From: Acidobacteriota bacterium
GTDB taxonomy: Bacteria; Acidobacteriota; Terriglobia; Terriglobales; Acidobacteriaceae
DNA: 40,947 nucleotides
Direction of reading: 5' to 3'
NCBI GenBank assembly: GCA_023441255.1
Contig: JAEZPW010000150.1
Span: forward strand, 1-40,947
Shown: positions 6,005-15,300 of the stretch, in pieces
How positions within the stretch are numbered: the first letter of the stretch is position 1
Layout of the letters: each line of letters begins with the position of its first letter
Notes under the pieces: generated by a model
What the model was told of the DNA's origin: nothing
What the model saw: only the letters and a program-made list of their open reading frames with translations
Database searches by the model: none
Made by a program: the position numbers and the translations under genes

Positions 6005-7276
6005 ATGCTGGAATTTGTGAGGCACATTTTCGGTGGGCAGAACCAGTTTGCTGCCGGCGGATTGCTGCTGATGGTCGTTGGCGGAATTGGTGTCTACCTG
6101 CGGGAACTACCCGAGCGGCTTTGGTGGTGGGTGATTGCCCAGACGACGATGATGGTCACAGTCAAGGATGACGATTCCGCCTTCGTGTGGGTGAAGGAAT
6201 GGTTTCTGGAACAGGAATTTGTGAAGCGCATCCGCCGCGTGGATCTGGACACTACTCTGCGTGGCGAAGAGTTATCGCTGATTCCGGCACCTGGCCGCCA
6301 TTGGTTTTGGTACCGAGGACGCCCTTTTGTTGTGTGGTTTTATCGCAGTGAGGACAAGAAAGGAGCTGGATGGACCCAGCGCAGAACGGAATCGCTTACG
6401 TTCCGGACAATCGGCAGAGACCGCACATTCGTGAAACGTTTTGTGGAGGACATTGCGGAGTGCCACAGGAGGCGAACGAAAATGGCTTCCTTCCTGTACG
6501 TCTATGACGACGGTTGGGACTGCGTTCAAGCTTACACTCCGCGTTTGCTGGACTCGGTCGTCCTAAAGCCCGGAGAGAAAGAGGACTTGCTGCAGGACGT
6601 CGACAACTTCCTGGCCTCACGGCAGCGGTATCGTCGACTGGGAGTACCGTACCACCGCGGTTACCTGCTGTACGGACCTCCGGGAACAGGCAAGACATCG
6701 CTGGTTTCTGGACTAGCCGCGCGTTGCGGCATGTCGATCTACGCGGTCAACCTGACGGAATTCAACGATCGTACGTTGAAGAGTGCAATCAATCAGGTTC
6801 CCGAGAACTCGGTGATCCTGTTCGAGGATATCGACTGTATGAAGGCCGGCAACCGGCGGTCCGCGCGCGACGAGTGCGCGTCTATGGAATCGGCCGGCGA
6901 CAAGAGTAGCAGTAATAATCCGGATCGTTTCGGCGTAACCCTTTCCGGATTGCTGAACGTACTGGATGGTTTTCACGCACCGGAGAATGTACTTTTCGTG
7001 ATGACTACCAACCAGATTGACGTGCTCGACCCGGCGCTGCTACGGCCGGGGCGCATTGATTACAAGCTGTTCCTGGGTGAAGCGGCTGAGTCGCAGAAAA
7101 TCGAACTGTACCGCAGGTTCTTTCCCGAGGCGAGCGAGAGCGAGGCCCGTGAATTTGTGCGATTACACTTCGCAGAAACCATGGCGCAATTTCAAGGCCT
7201 GCTACTGAGTCGCGAACAGGAAGAGCAAAGGTTGGAAATAGTGGAGACGGCTCGGATGGAGAGAATTCGAGCATAA
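6005..7276 (+). CDS. BCS1-like membrane-anchored AAA+ ATPase
   Basis: 423 residues. An N-terminal hydrophobic segment (about residues 15-31) precedes a BCS1_N-like beta-rich domain (about 45-185) and a AAA+ domain with Walker A GPPGTGKT (224-231), Walker B ILFEDID (271-277), sensor-1 Asn336 in MTTNQ, and arginine fingers in LRPGRIDYK (about 347-350). This is the layout of mitochondrial Bcs1, a translocase that moves folded Rieske protein. Prokaryotic relatives are poorly characterised. The gene lies between Y-like RNAs Y-d and Y-e and just upstream of rsr, all on one strand, so it is probably part of the Ro RNP system, perhaps remodelling or tethering the particle at the membrane. That role is inference. 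The ribosome site is weak. A small hairpin (5976-5989) precedes the gene. Confidence 0.88.
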   Translation: MLEFVRHIFGGQNQFAAGGLLLMVVGGIGVYLRELPERLWWWVIAQTTMMVTVKDDDSAFVWVKEWFLEQEFVKRIRRVDLDTTLRGEELSLIPAPGRHWFWYRGRPFVVWFYRSEDKKGAGWTQRRTESLTFRTIGRDRTFVKRFVEDIAECHRRRTKMASFLYVYDDGWDCVQAYTPRLLDSVVLKPGEKEDLLQDVDNFLASRQRYRRLGVPYHRGYLLYGPPGTGKTSLVSGLAARCGMSIYAVNLTEFNDRTLKSAINQVPENSVILFEDIDCMKAGNRRSARDECASMESAGDKSSSNNPDRFGVTLSGLLNVLDGFHAPENVLFVMTTNQIDVLDPALLRPGRIDYKLFLGEAAESQKIELYRRFFPEASESEAREFVRLHFAETMAQFQGLLLSREQEEQRLEIVETARMERIRA

Positions 7277-7280
7277 ACAT

Positions 7281-7403
7281 TCGCCGGCGGCGAATACAAC
7301 GGATTGATCCACGCTGAAGACGCAGGTGCAAGTCCTGCCGGCGCAAGCATGTAGTTCAGCTACAATGACCGCTTGTTTTCCGTTGCCGACTCATTCCCGG
7401 CGA
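7281..7403 (+). ncRNA. Y-RNA-like element Y-e with a degenerate tRNA-like module
   Basis: A 123-nt RNA starting 5 bases after the ATPase stop. TCGCCGG (7281-7287) pairs with CCGGCGA (7397-7403), and GGCGAATACAACGG faces CCGTTGCCG. The 3' ATTCCC box is kept, but the TACTTC box is replaced by TTGATCC. The apical part has a T-arm (GCAGG, loop TGCAAGT, CCTGC; 7322-7338) followed by a D-arm-like hairpin (GTAG, TTCAG, CTAC; 7351-7363), again in permuted order. The acceptor mimic is not clear. It is a diverged relative of Y-d placed between the ATPase and rsr. Confidence 0.75.
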
Positions 7404-7419
7404 CTCAACGCTTGTGTAG

Positions 7420-7440
7420 CGCCGGGTCTCTGACCCGGCG
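7420..7440 (+). repeat. Strong hairpin between Y-e and rsr
   Basis: CGCCGGGTC, loop TCT, GACCCGGCG: a perfect 9-bp stem 17 bases after Y-e and 28 bases before the rsr start. There is no clear T-run (TGTTGT follows), so it may be a stabilising or processing hairpin, a partial terminator separating RNA from mRNA, or a genome-wide REP-type palindrome. Confidence 0.55.
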
Positions 7441-7468
7441 TGTTGTCGAACTTGAAAGGAGGCCGACC

Positions 7469-8791
7469 ATGGCCCGACTCAATCTATTGAAGCTCGGTCA
7501 TCTGGCGCTCGGCCTGCGCACTCACGAGGGCGCACCCGCGCGCCACATCAGTCCGGAAATGCAGTTGCGACGCTCGGTGCTCGCCTGCCTGCTCTGGGAA
7601 AAGCAGTTTTACGAGGACGGCGTGGAGATCGCCGGCCGTATCGCCGAACTCATACCCAAGGTGGAGGTGGAGCGTGTCGCGGCGCTCGCTGTCGAAGCGC
7701 GCGAGAAGATGAAGCTGCGTCACGCGCCGTTGCTGCTCGTGCGCGAGATGGCGCGTCACAAGACGCACCGTGCGCTCGTCTCCGAGACGCTGGAGCGCGT
7801 CATCCAGCGTGCCGACGAACTCGCGGAGTTTGTCGCCATTTACTGGAAGGACGGGCGCACGCCGCTCTCTGGACAGGTAAAGAAGGGACTGGCCGCGGCG
7901 TTTCCGAAGTTCGACGAGTATGCGCTCGCCAAGTACGACCGTGCTGGGGTCGTGAAGCTGCGTGACGTGCTCTTCCTCTGCCACGCCAAACCTCGCGATG
8001 AGGCTCAGGCGGCGCTCTGGAAGCGCCTGATCGCCGGCGACCTCGCGACGCCGGACACCTGGGAGGTCGCACTCTCCGGGGGCGCCGACAAGCGCGAAGC
8101 GTGGGAGCGTCTTCTCATGGAGCGAAAGCTTGGAGCACTCGCTCTGCTCCGCAACCTGCGTAATTTCAAGCAGGCTGGCGTGAGCGAGGCGCTTGTGTAC
8201 GAAGCGCTGCGCACGATGAAAACAGAACGTGTACTGCCGTTCCGCTTCATCGCCGCTGCGCGTCACGCACCGCAGTGGGAAGAGGCGCTCGAGCAGGCGA
8301 TGTTTGGCTGCCTTGCGCGTCAGGAGAAGCTGACGGGCAAGACGGTGCTGCTGGTGGACGTGTCCGGCAGCATGACCGCGCAGCTGTCGCGTAAGTCGGA
8401 GATGCTGCGCACTGACGCCGCATATGGGCTGGCCATTCTGTTGCGCCAGATCTGTGAGGACGTCAGCGTCTACAGCTTCTCGGATCGCTTGAAGCTGATT
8501 CCGCCTCGTCGTGGCTTCGCCCTGCGCGACGCCATCGACGTAAGCCAGCCCCACAGCGGTACGTACCTGGGACAGGCGCTGGACGGCATCAACGAGCCGT
8601 ATGATCGCGTGATTGTCATCACCGACGAGCAGGCCCACGACCGCGTAGCTGCGCCGCGCGGCAGGGGCTACATGATCAACGTGGGCAGCTACAAAAATGG
8701 CGTGGGCTACGGCAAGTGGACGCACATCGACGGCTGGAGCGAGTCTGTCGTCGAGTACATCCGGGAACTGGAGCGCACAGCCGCGCACTGA
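7469..8791 (+). CDS. rsr: Rsr, bacterial Ro60 orthologue (TROVE domain plus von Willebrand A domain)
   Basis: 440 residues. The N-terminal two thirds form the HEAT-like TROVE ring that binds misfolded RNA ends and Y RNAs. The C-terminal vWA domain (about 290-440) has a full MIDAS site: DVSGS (297-301), Thr365 in HSGTYLG and Asp386 in ITDEQ. I chose the ATG at 7469 because AAGGAGG lies 8 bases upstream; the frame is open further back only by running through Y-e. In Deinococcus, Rsr and a Y RNA work with PNPase and other RNases in rRNA maturation and decay, and in Salmonella rsr is linked to yrlA. Here it ends the Y-RNA/ATPase operon, just before a strong terminator. Confidence 0.95.
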   Translation: MARLNLLKLGHLALGLRTHEGAPARHISPEMQLRRSVLACLLWEKQFYEDGVEIAGRIAELIPKVEVERVAALAVEAREKMKLRHAPLLLVREMARHKTHRALVSETLERVIQRADELAEFVAIYWKDGRTPLSGQVKKGLAAAFPKFDEYALAKYDRAGVVKLRDVLFLCHAKPRDEAQAALWKRLIAGDLATPDTWEVALSGGADKREAWERLLMERKLGALALLRNLRNFKQAGVSEALVYEALRTMKTERVLPFRFIAAARHAPQWEEALEQAMFGCLARQEKLTGKTVLLVDVSGSMTAQLSRKSEMLRTDAAYGLAILLRQICEDVSVYSFSDRLKLIPPRRGFALRDAIDVSQPHSGTYLGQALDGINEPYDRVIVITDEQAHDRVAAPRGRGYMINVGSYKNGVGYGKWTHIDGWSESVVEYIRELERTAAH

Positions 8792-8792
8792 C

Positions 8793-8833
8793 CAGAGGGG
8801 CGACCGGACAAATGTCCGGGCTGCCCCCCTCTG
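8793..8833. terminator. Bidirectional terminator between rsr and the HAD/ATPase gene
   Basis: A nested palindrome. CAGAGGGG (8793-8800) pairs with CCCCTCTG (8826-8833), and CCGGAC (8804-8809) pairs with GTCCGG (8814-8819) around AAAT. It begins immediately after the rsr stop and ends 48 bases before the end of the convergent gene. The T-run is short on the plus strand (TTAT). Confidence 0.7.
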
Positions 8834-8881
8834 TTATCAAATGGCAAGGTCAGCAGACCTGTAGCGCAGCTTCGACAACCT

Positions 8882-10612
8882 TCACACCACGCTTCCCGCG
8901 GTGTAGCGGCGCTCGATGGCGGCGCGAATTTGAGAACGGCTGTCGGACGGAGGAAGGCCGGATTCGCGTTCGACACCGGCCACTTCATTCGCCAGGTCGG
9001 CATCCTTGATGGCCTCGCGGACCCACTTCGAATAGTCGCCGTTTCGAAGATGGTAGAGCCAAGTCTCGTCGTCAACGCCCTCGGCGATCTGGAGGAATAT
9101 CTGTGTATTGTGAGCGCGAAGATTCAGTCTGCCTTCGGAGCCCCTGAAATAGAAGGAACGGTCTTCGGGCAACTGACCTTCCGCGTACTTCCTGACGTGA
9201 CGTCGCCGTTCCCAGTTCGCGGGTATGGTGCTGACGACCTGGACTCCTGTGGAGTCTGCGAGATTCCAGACGACTGCGGTGTCGGGGGACGGGCTGTGCT
9301 GCTGGAAGTGCGGGACGTCACGCCCGATTCTCCTGGCAAAGGCGCTGAGAGTGGCCGCTGGGTTGTGCCCCACCGCTATGAGTGTGTTCACCTCGCGCAG
9401 GGCGGAAACGGCAACTTGTTCGGGGTGAACGGTGATCAGCAGCGTACCGCTCAAGGCCTGCGGCACTGTCGTATGCGCCGGAACCCACGCCGAAGGCAAC
9501 AGGTGGTGCGCTTCGTCAATGACCAGCCAATGTGGACGCGCAGTGGAAGCGCGCAGTTCCAGAATGCGTCCTAATATTCCGGTGAAGAAGCGGGGACGAT
9601 CCTCAAGCGGCACAGAGAGCAGATTCACGATGACGTTGCTCTTGGTCTGCGACAAGGCCTTGAGCACGTTGTCGGGGCTGGGCACGCCGTCCACTCCGCC
9701 GACGACCACAGCCTCGGGGAAATCGTCGTAGTCACCCTCTGGATCTACGAGGCAAAACTGATACTCCCGCTGTGCCATTCGCTCCAGCAGTCCTGATACT
9801 AGACTCGACTTCCCGCTGCCCGAGGGGCCCGCGACGAGAGCTGAGCCGCGATTCGGGATCAGAGTTACTTCGCCTGCAGAACCGTTGGCCGGCACGTTCA
9901 CGTGTCCGACAAGAACGGAGCGACGCACCACTCTCCGCTCGTAGCGCAGCAGATCGTCTTCGATGAGTTGGGTGATGATCTCGGCGACACCGTCGCCACG
10001 TTCGCCGCGCGTAACGACGTCGGCGTGCTCTTTCAACATGGGTAGCGCGTTGGCGACCGCCACAGAAAACTCGCAGGCGTTCAGCAACGCGTGGTCGTTC
10101 TCTGCATCGCCGATGGCGACGACGTTGTGGCATGACAGTTTGAGTTCAGCAAGAGCGACGGCCAAACCGCTGGCTTTGTTTGTGCCGGACGGGAGCACCA
10201 TGACCGCTCCCTTATTGAAGATGACCTGCATCTCAAGGCCAAGTTCTTTGACGATTTCCAGAACGTTGGTTTCGTGCGGCTCGTGCGTTGCAACAATCGC
10301 CCGCCCAACCGAGAAGGGAACGCCCGCTTTCTGCAGGCGCGCAATGAACGACGGAGGAGGAGGATCGGCGAGAGGAACTTCTTCGCGGGTATCAGGCCGG
10401 TAAAGAAGAGCGCCGTTCTCAACCACCACGCGGTCGAACAGCTCGAAGCTGTCGAAAACATGCCGCAGGTCGTCGAGTTCGCGCCCACTGATTAGGATGG
10501 CGCGGCGCCCGCTCTCCCGAAGCTGCTTTAGCGAGGCAATCGTGTGGGAGCTTACTTTTCCCTTCTCGGCCAGAGTGCCGTCGTAGTCAGTCGCAAGCGC
10601 AATGTAACGCAT
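8882..10612 (-). CDS. HAD-IIB phosphatase fused to a HerA/DUF87-like P-loop ATPase
   Basis: 576 residues from the ATG at 10612. The N-terminal half is a Cof-type HAD phosphatase: motif I DYDGT (Asp9, Asp11), ISGRE near 41, a Lys in GTNKASG (143-149) and motif IV GDAENDHALL (168-177). The C-terminal half is an additional-strand P-loop ATPase with Walker A AGPSGSGKSS (261-270), LVDPEGDYDDF (288-298) and Walker B WLVIDEAHH (362-370), the HerA/DUF87 pattern. No signal peptide is seen. It is convergent with rsr across the terminator and 140 bases downstream of gltD. The substrate is unknown. The fusion suggests that phosphatase activity is coupled to a motor acting on nucleic acid or protein. The upstream open frame (to 10816) overlaps gltD and is not used. 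Confidence 0.85.
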   Translation of the reverse strand: MRYIALATDYDGTLAEKGKVSSHTIASLKQLRESGRRAILISGRELDDLRHVFDSFELFDRVVVENGALLYRPDTREEVPLADPPPPSFIARLQKAGVPFSVGRAIVATHEPHETNVLEIVKELGLEMQVIFNKGAVMVLPSGTNKASGLAVALAELKLSCHNVVAIGDAENDHALLNACEFSVAVANALPMLKEHADVVTRGERGDGVAEIITQLIEDDLLRYERRVVRRSVLVGHVNVPANGSAGEVTLIPNRGSALVAGPSGSGKSSLVSGLLERMAQREYQFCLVDPEGDYDDFPEAVVVGGVDGVPSPDNVLKALSQTKSNVIVNLLSVPLEDRPRFFTGILGRILELRASTARPHWLVIDEAHHLLPSAWVPAHTTVPQALSGTLLITVHPEQVAVSALREVNTLIAVGHNPAATLSAFARRIGRDVPHFQQHSPSPDTAVVWNLADSTGVQVVSTIPANWERRRHVRKYAEGQLPEDRSFYFRGSEGRLNLRAHNTQIFLQIAEGVDDETWLYHLRNGDYSKWVREAIKDADLANEVAGVERESGLPPSDSRSQIRAAIERRYTAGSVV

Positions 10613-10752
10613 TGATACTTCGATGCAGACAGTAGAGTCTTTCGCACCACGCGAGCAGGAAATGAACGCGATCACGACGACACGCGCCGTTCCGAATTTC
10701 GGGTATTTCGGCGTTTTTGGAGTGGCAGCAGTTGAAGTAGGACCAGCTTTAA

Positions 10753-12159
10753 TCAGCTTCGCGACAGGTAGTCGTCCACACACCTCGCCGCATTCCGGCC
10801 TTCGGCAATGGCCCACACCACGAGGGATTGACCGCGACGCATGTCTCCGGCCACGAAGGTCCCCGGCACGGAAGTCATGTAGTTTGCGTCAGTGGCAACA
10901 TTGCCGCGCTGGTCCAATGTGACGCCAAGTTCGTCGAGAAGACCGTTGCGGACAGGGCCAGTGAATCCCATGGCGAGCAGAACGAGATCACATTCAATGA
11001 AGAACTCGGAGTCGGCAATGGCCTCGAATCTGGGCGGCGGGCCGACCCGAACGGCAGCGAGACCGGTTACGTGGCCCGATCGGTTTCCGACGAACGCCGA
11101 GGTAGAGACGCTCCACTCGCGCATTCCACCTTCCTCGTGAGAACTCTCGGTACGCAGCTGCATGGGCCAGAGTGGCCAGGGGGTGGACGGTGACCGCTCG
11201 GCCGGAGGCATCGGCAACAACTCGAACTGGTGCACGGATAGTGCTCCTTGCCGGTGCGCCGTGCCCAGACAGTCGGCGCCCGTGTCGCCGCCACCGATGA
11301 TTACGACCCGTTTGCCGGTTGCAATGATTGACTGGCCATCGATGTCCAATTGTTCGTTGCGCCGATTCTGCTGCGAAAGATAGCTGACGGCAAAATGTAT
11401 GCCGTCAAGCTCCCTGCCAGGCACGGCGAGGTCGCGTGGTTGCTCTGCGCCTCCCGCAAGCAACAAGGCGTCGTATGCCTGGCGCAGGTCCTGGAGAGCA
11501 ACATTCGCGCCGACGTGCGCATTACAGGTGAACTCGACGCCTTCTTCAGTCATCTGCTGCAGACGCCGGTCAAGGACGTGTTTCTCCAGCTTGAAGTTAG
11601 GGATGCCAAAACGCAGGAGGCCGCCCGGTTTTTCGTTCTTTTCGAAGACGGTTACGGCGTGTCCCGCACGGCGCAACTGCTGCGCCGCGGCGAGTCCGGC
11701 GGGACCGGACCCGATAACGGCGACGCGCTTTCCGGATTCTTCCCGCGGCGGTTCGGCATGAATCCATCCCTCGCGCCACGCCCGCTCGATGATTGACTTC
11801 TCAATGTGGCGAATGGTGACTGGCGGTTCGTTGATGCCCAATACGCAGGAGGTCTCACACGGCGCGGGGCAGATGCGCCCCGTAAATTCGGGGAAGTTAT
11901 TGGTGAGGTGGAGGCGGCGAATCGCCTCCTGCCAGCGGCCACGATAGACGAGATCGTTCCAATCGGGAATGACATTGTTCAGCGGACAGCCGCTGTGGCA
12001 GAAAGGAACGCCACAGTCCATGCACCGCGCACCCTGCTGGCGAACACTGTGCTCCGGGTGCTCGCTGTAGATCTCAAACCAGTCGTTGATGCGCTCGGGT
12101 ACGGGACGCCGCGGCGGCAGTTCCCTTCCGTACTCCATGAAGCCTGTTACTTTGCCCAT
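10753..12159 (-). CDS. gltD: Glutamate synthase (NADPH) small subunit
   Basis: 468 residues, normal for GltD. The N-terminal domain has the cysteine clusters for two 4Fe-4S centres (CMDCGVPFCHSGCP near 46-59, and CPAPCETSC near 97-105). It is followed by an FAD-binding GSGPAGLAAAQQL segment and an NADPH-binding GGGDTGADC segment. The subunit passes electrons from NADPH to the FMN and 3Fe-4S centres of GltB for reductive formation of two glutamates from 2-oxoglutarate and glutamine. AAGGAAG precedes the ATG. It lies 146 bases downstream of gltB, with a repeat-rich spacer between. Confidence 0.97.
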   Translation of the reverse strand: MGKVTGFMEYGRELPPRRPVPERINDWFEIYSEHPEHSVRQQGARCMDCGVPFCHSGCPLNNVIPDWNDLVYRGRWQEAIRRLHLTNNFPEFTGRICPAPCETSCVLGINEPPVTIRHIEKSIIERAWREGWIHAEPPREESGKRVAVIGSGPAGLAAAQQLRRAGHAVTVFEKNEKPGGLLRFGIPNFKLEKHVLDRRLQQMTEEGVEFTCNAHVGANVALQDLRQAYDALLLAGGAEQPRDLAVPGRELDGIHFAVSYLSQQNRRNEQLDIDGQSIIATGKRVVIIGGGDTGADCLGTAHRQGALSVHQFELLPMPPAERSPSTPWPLWPMQLRTESSHEEGGMREWSVSTSAFVGNRSGHVTGLAAVRVGPPPRFEAIADSEFFIECDLVLLAMGFTGPVRNGLLDELGVTLDQRGNVATDANYMTSVPGTFVAGDMRRGQSLVVWAIAEGRNAARCVDDYLSRS

Positions 12160-12192
12160 TCAATTCTTCCTTGCCAGAAGCCTCACAATGAA

Positions 12193-12274
12193 CCAAGTTG
12201 GTGAACTTGGGTTACCTCAGGGGCTAAAGCCCGCGATCTATGCGGCCCTGAGCGGCACGGCTGAAAGCCGTGCC
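12193..12274. repeat. Palindromic repeat cluster between gltB and gltD
   Basis: Three adjacent palindromes: CCAAGTT/AACTTGG (12193-12210), GGGC-TAAA-GCCC (12221-12232) and GGCACGGCT-GAA-AGCCGTGCC (12254-12274). CTCAGGG (12216-12222) can also pair with CCCTGAG (12246-12252). The GGGCTAAAGCCC plus GGCTGAAAGCC pattern is one I recognise as a frequent REP-like element in acidobacterial genomes. It sits in the intercistronic gap and could reduce or stabilise expression of gltD relative to gltB. Confidence 0.6.
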
Positions 12275-12305
12275 CTTTCAAATCAATTCATGAACTTGCG
12301 TGCAA

Positions 12306-15300
12306 TCAATCTGCTCCTGCTGCGGCCGTGGGCACACCCGCATGCATATGCACGGTGTGCCCCATCTCGGAGGCGAGCGGCAGCCCGAGCACGCGTTTAT
12401 ACTCGCGTGGAAACACCTTTACAAATCGTGCAACCGCTTCCGCCCAGTTCCCGAGGATCTGTGCGGCTCGCGGACTGCCGGTGAGCTCAAAGTGCCGGAC
12501 GATGAGACAGCGGAGAAGGTCGATATCTGCCGGTTCTGCAACAGTCTCCAGATCCACGCCGGTTTTGTTACAACTCGTGGAGGCGAAATCGCCACGGTCG
12601 TCGACAATGTAGGCGATGCCACCGCTCATGCCAGCAGCGAAGTTGCGCCCACATTCTCCGAGCACGACCACGGTGCCCCGCGTCATATACTCACACCCGT
12701 GATCGCCCACGCCTTCCACAACAGCGGTCGCTCCGGAATTGCGGACGGCAAAGCGCTCGCCGGCCAGGCCGTTGAAGAAAGCTTCTCCCGAAGTGGCGCC
12801 GTATAGAGCCACATTGCCGATGACGATGTTGTGCGACGGATCGAACGTGGACTGCTTCGGCGGGAAGACGACGAGGCGTCCGCCTGACAGTCCCTTGCCG
12901 ACATAGTCGTTCGCGTCACCTTCGAGTTGCAAAGTGATGCCCGGGGCAAGGAACGCGCCAAAGCTTTGTCCCGCCGACCCGGTGAAGTCGAAGCGAATCG
13001 TCTCGTGGGGAAGACCATGGGGCCCGAAGCGTCGCACCACCTCGCCGCTCATCATCGCGCCCACTGAACGATGGACGTTGCGAATCGGCAGACACAACCT
13101 GATTGGCCGCCCTGAATCAAGCGCATCGTGCGCATAGCCCATCAGTTCATGATCGAGTGCGCTCTCCAGGCCGTGGTCCTGTGACTGGGTGCACCGGCGG
13201 GAAACGCGGGCGGGAACGGGCGGACTGTGAAGAATGCCGCTGAAGTCAAGGCCGCGCGCCTTCCAGTGATCATGAGTATCGACTTCGAGCATGTCGACGC
13301 GTCCGACCATTTCGTCGAACGTTCGGAAGCCCAGGGCCGCCATGTGCAACCGGACTTGTTCCGCGAGAAAGAAGAAGAAGCGGATGACATGCTCGGGCTG
13401 ACCCTGGAATTTGCTGCGCAGAACGGGATCCTGCGTTGCGATGCCGACGGGACAAGTATTCAGGTGGCACTTGCGCATCATCACGCAACCAAGCGCGATG
13501 AGCGGGGTGGTCGCAAAACCGAATTCCTCGGCGCCGAGAAGAGCGGCAATCACCACGTCGCGACCGGTCTGCAGCTTGCCGTCCGTCTGCAGGCGAACGC
13601 GGCCGCGCAGGTCGTTCATCACCAGAACCTGCTGGGTTTCCGCGAGCCCCAACTCCCATGGGATTCCCGCGTGCTTGATCGAGCTTAAGGGGGATGCGCC
13701 TGTTCCGCCACTGTCGCCGCTGATAAGGATGACGTCGGCGTGAGCCTTCGCGACACCGGCGGCAACTGTGCCTACACCAACCTCGGCGACAAGTTTGACC
13801 GACACACGCGCCGCTGGATTCACGTTCTTGAGGTCGTAAATGAGCTGTGCCAGATCTTCGATGGAGTAGACATCGTGGTGAGGCGGAGGCGAGATCAGAC
13901 CGACGCCGGGAATGGAGCGACGTACGCGTGCGATCTCTTCGTCCACTTTATGTCCGGGCAGCTGGCCGCCCTCACCGGGCTTTGCGCCTTGCGCCATCTT
14001 GATCTGAAGTTCGTCGGCGTTGACAAGATAGTGAGTCGTCACGCCGAACCTGCCGGAGGCCACCTGCTTGATGGCGCTGCGGCGGTCGTCGCTGAAGCGC
14101 GCTTCGTCTTCTCCGCCCTCGCCCGTGTTGGACCTTCCGCCAATCGCATTCATGGCGCGCGCGAGGGTCTCGTGCGCTTCCTTGCTGATCGAGCCGAACG
14201 ACATCGCGCCGGTGGCAAAACGGCGAACGATTGCGCTCGCCGGTTCAACCTCTTCCAGTGGCACAGGATTTGCCGGCTGCTTGAATCTCATCAGACCGCG
14301 CAGCGTGCAGAGGCGCTCATTTTGCTGGTCGATGAAGTCCGTGTATTCCTTGAAGGTCTGCGCGTTGTCCTGCCGCACCGCATGCTGAAGCTTGCTGATC
14401 GTGACCGGATTGAGCAGATGGCGTTCGCCGTTGACCCTGTACTTGTAAGCTCCGCCCACGGGGAGGTCAGCACCGCTCGGTCGCGCGGAACCGAATGCGT
14501 GCTCGTGACGCATCTGCGACTCCCGCGCGATGACGTCAATGCCAACGCCCTCGATGCGGGAAGATGTTCCGCTGAAGTACTTCTGCATCACCGCCCGGTT
14601 CAGGCCAATAGCTTCGAAGACCTGTGCGCCGGTATAGCTTTGCAGGGTCGAAATTCCCATCTTTGAGAACGTCTTCAGTAGGCCCTTGTTGATGGCCTTT
14701 TTGAAGTTTTTGGCCGCGACTGGAAAAGTTACGGCGTCCGGTAGTTCGCCGCGGTTTGCGAGGTGTTCCAGTGTCTCTATCGCGAGGTATGGGTTGACGG
14801 CGCTTGCTCCGTAACCGAGCAACAGGGCGAAGTGCATTACCTCGCGCGGCTCTCCGGATTCAAGCACGACTGCGCACTGCGAACGTTTCTGCTCGCGCAC
14901 CAGGTGGTTATGCACGGCGGCAAGCGCAAGCAGGCTCGGAATCGGCGCGTACTCCTCGTCGGCGTCCCGATCGGACAGGATCAGCAGCGTATATCCGGAC
15001 TTCAGCGCCAGCGATGTGCGGCGGCAAAGATGATGCAGAGCATCCTCCAGGCCCTTCTTCCCTTTCGCTACGCGATAAAGGATGGGCATGGTAGTGGCCA
15101 GAAAGTCGCCCCGGGAAACCCGTCGCAGGCGCTCGAGGTCGCGATTGGTGAGGATCGGATCGTCAAGCCGCAACGTGTGGCAGTTGATCGGCTGCTCGTC
15201 AAGGATGTTCCGTTCCTGCCCGATGTAGCTCGTCAGGGACATCACCATCTCTTCGCGAATAGGGTCGATGGGAGGATTGGTCACCTGCGCAAAGAGCAGG

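Noticed and set aside
7373..7468. In-frame extension of rsr into Y-e
   Set aside because: It overlaps the Y-e 3' strand and hairpin. AAGGAGG precisely positions the start at 7469.
10613..10816. In-frame extension of the HAD/ATPase gene by 68 codons
   Set aside because: It overlaps gltD, has no domain match and precedes the clear HAD start MRYIALATDYDGT.
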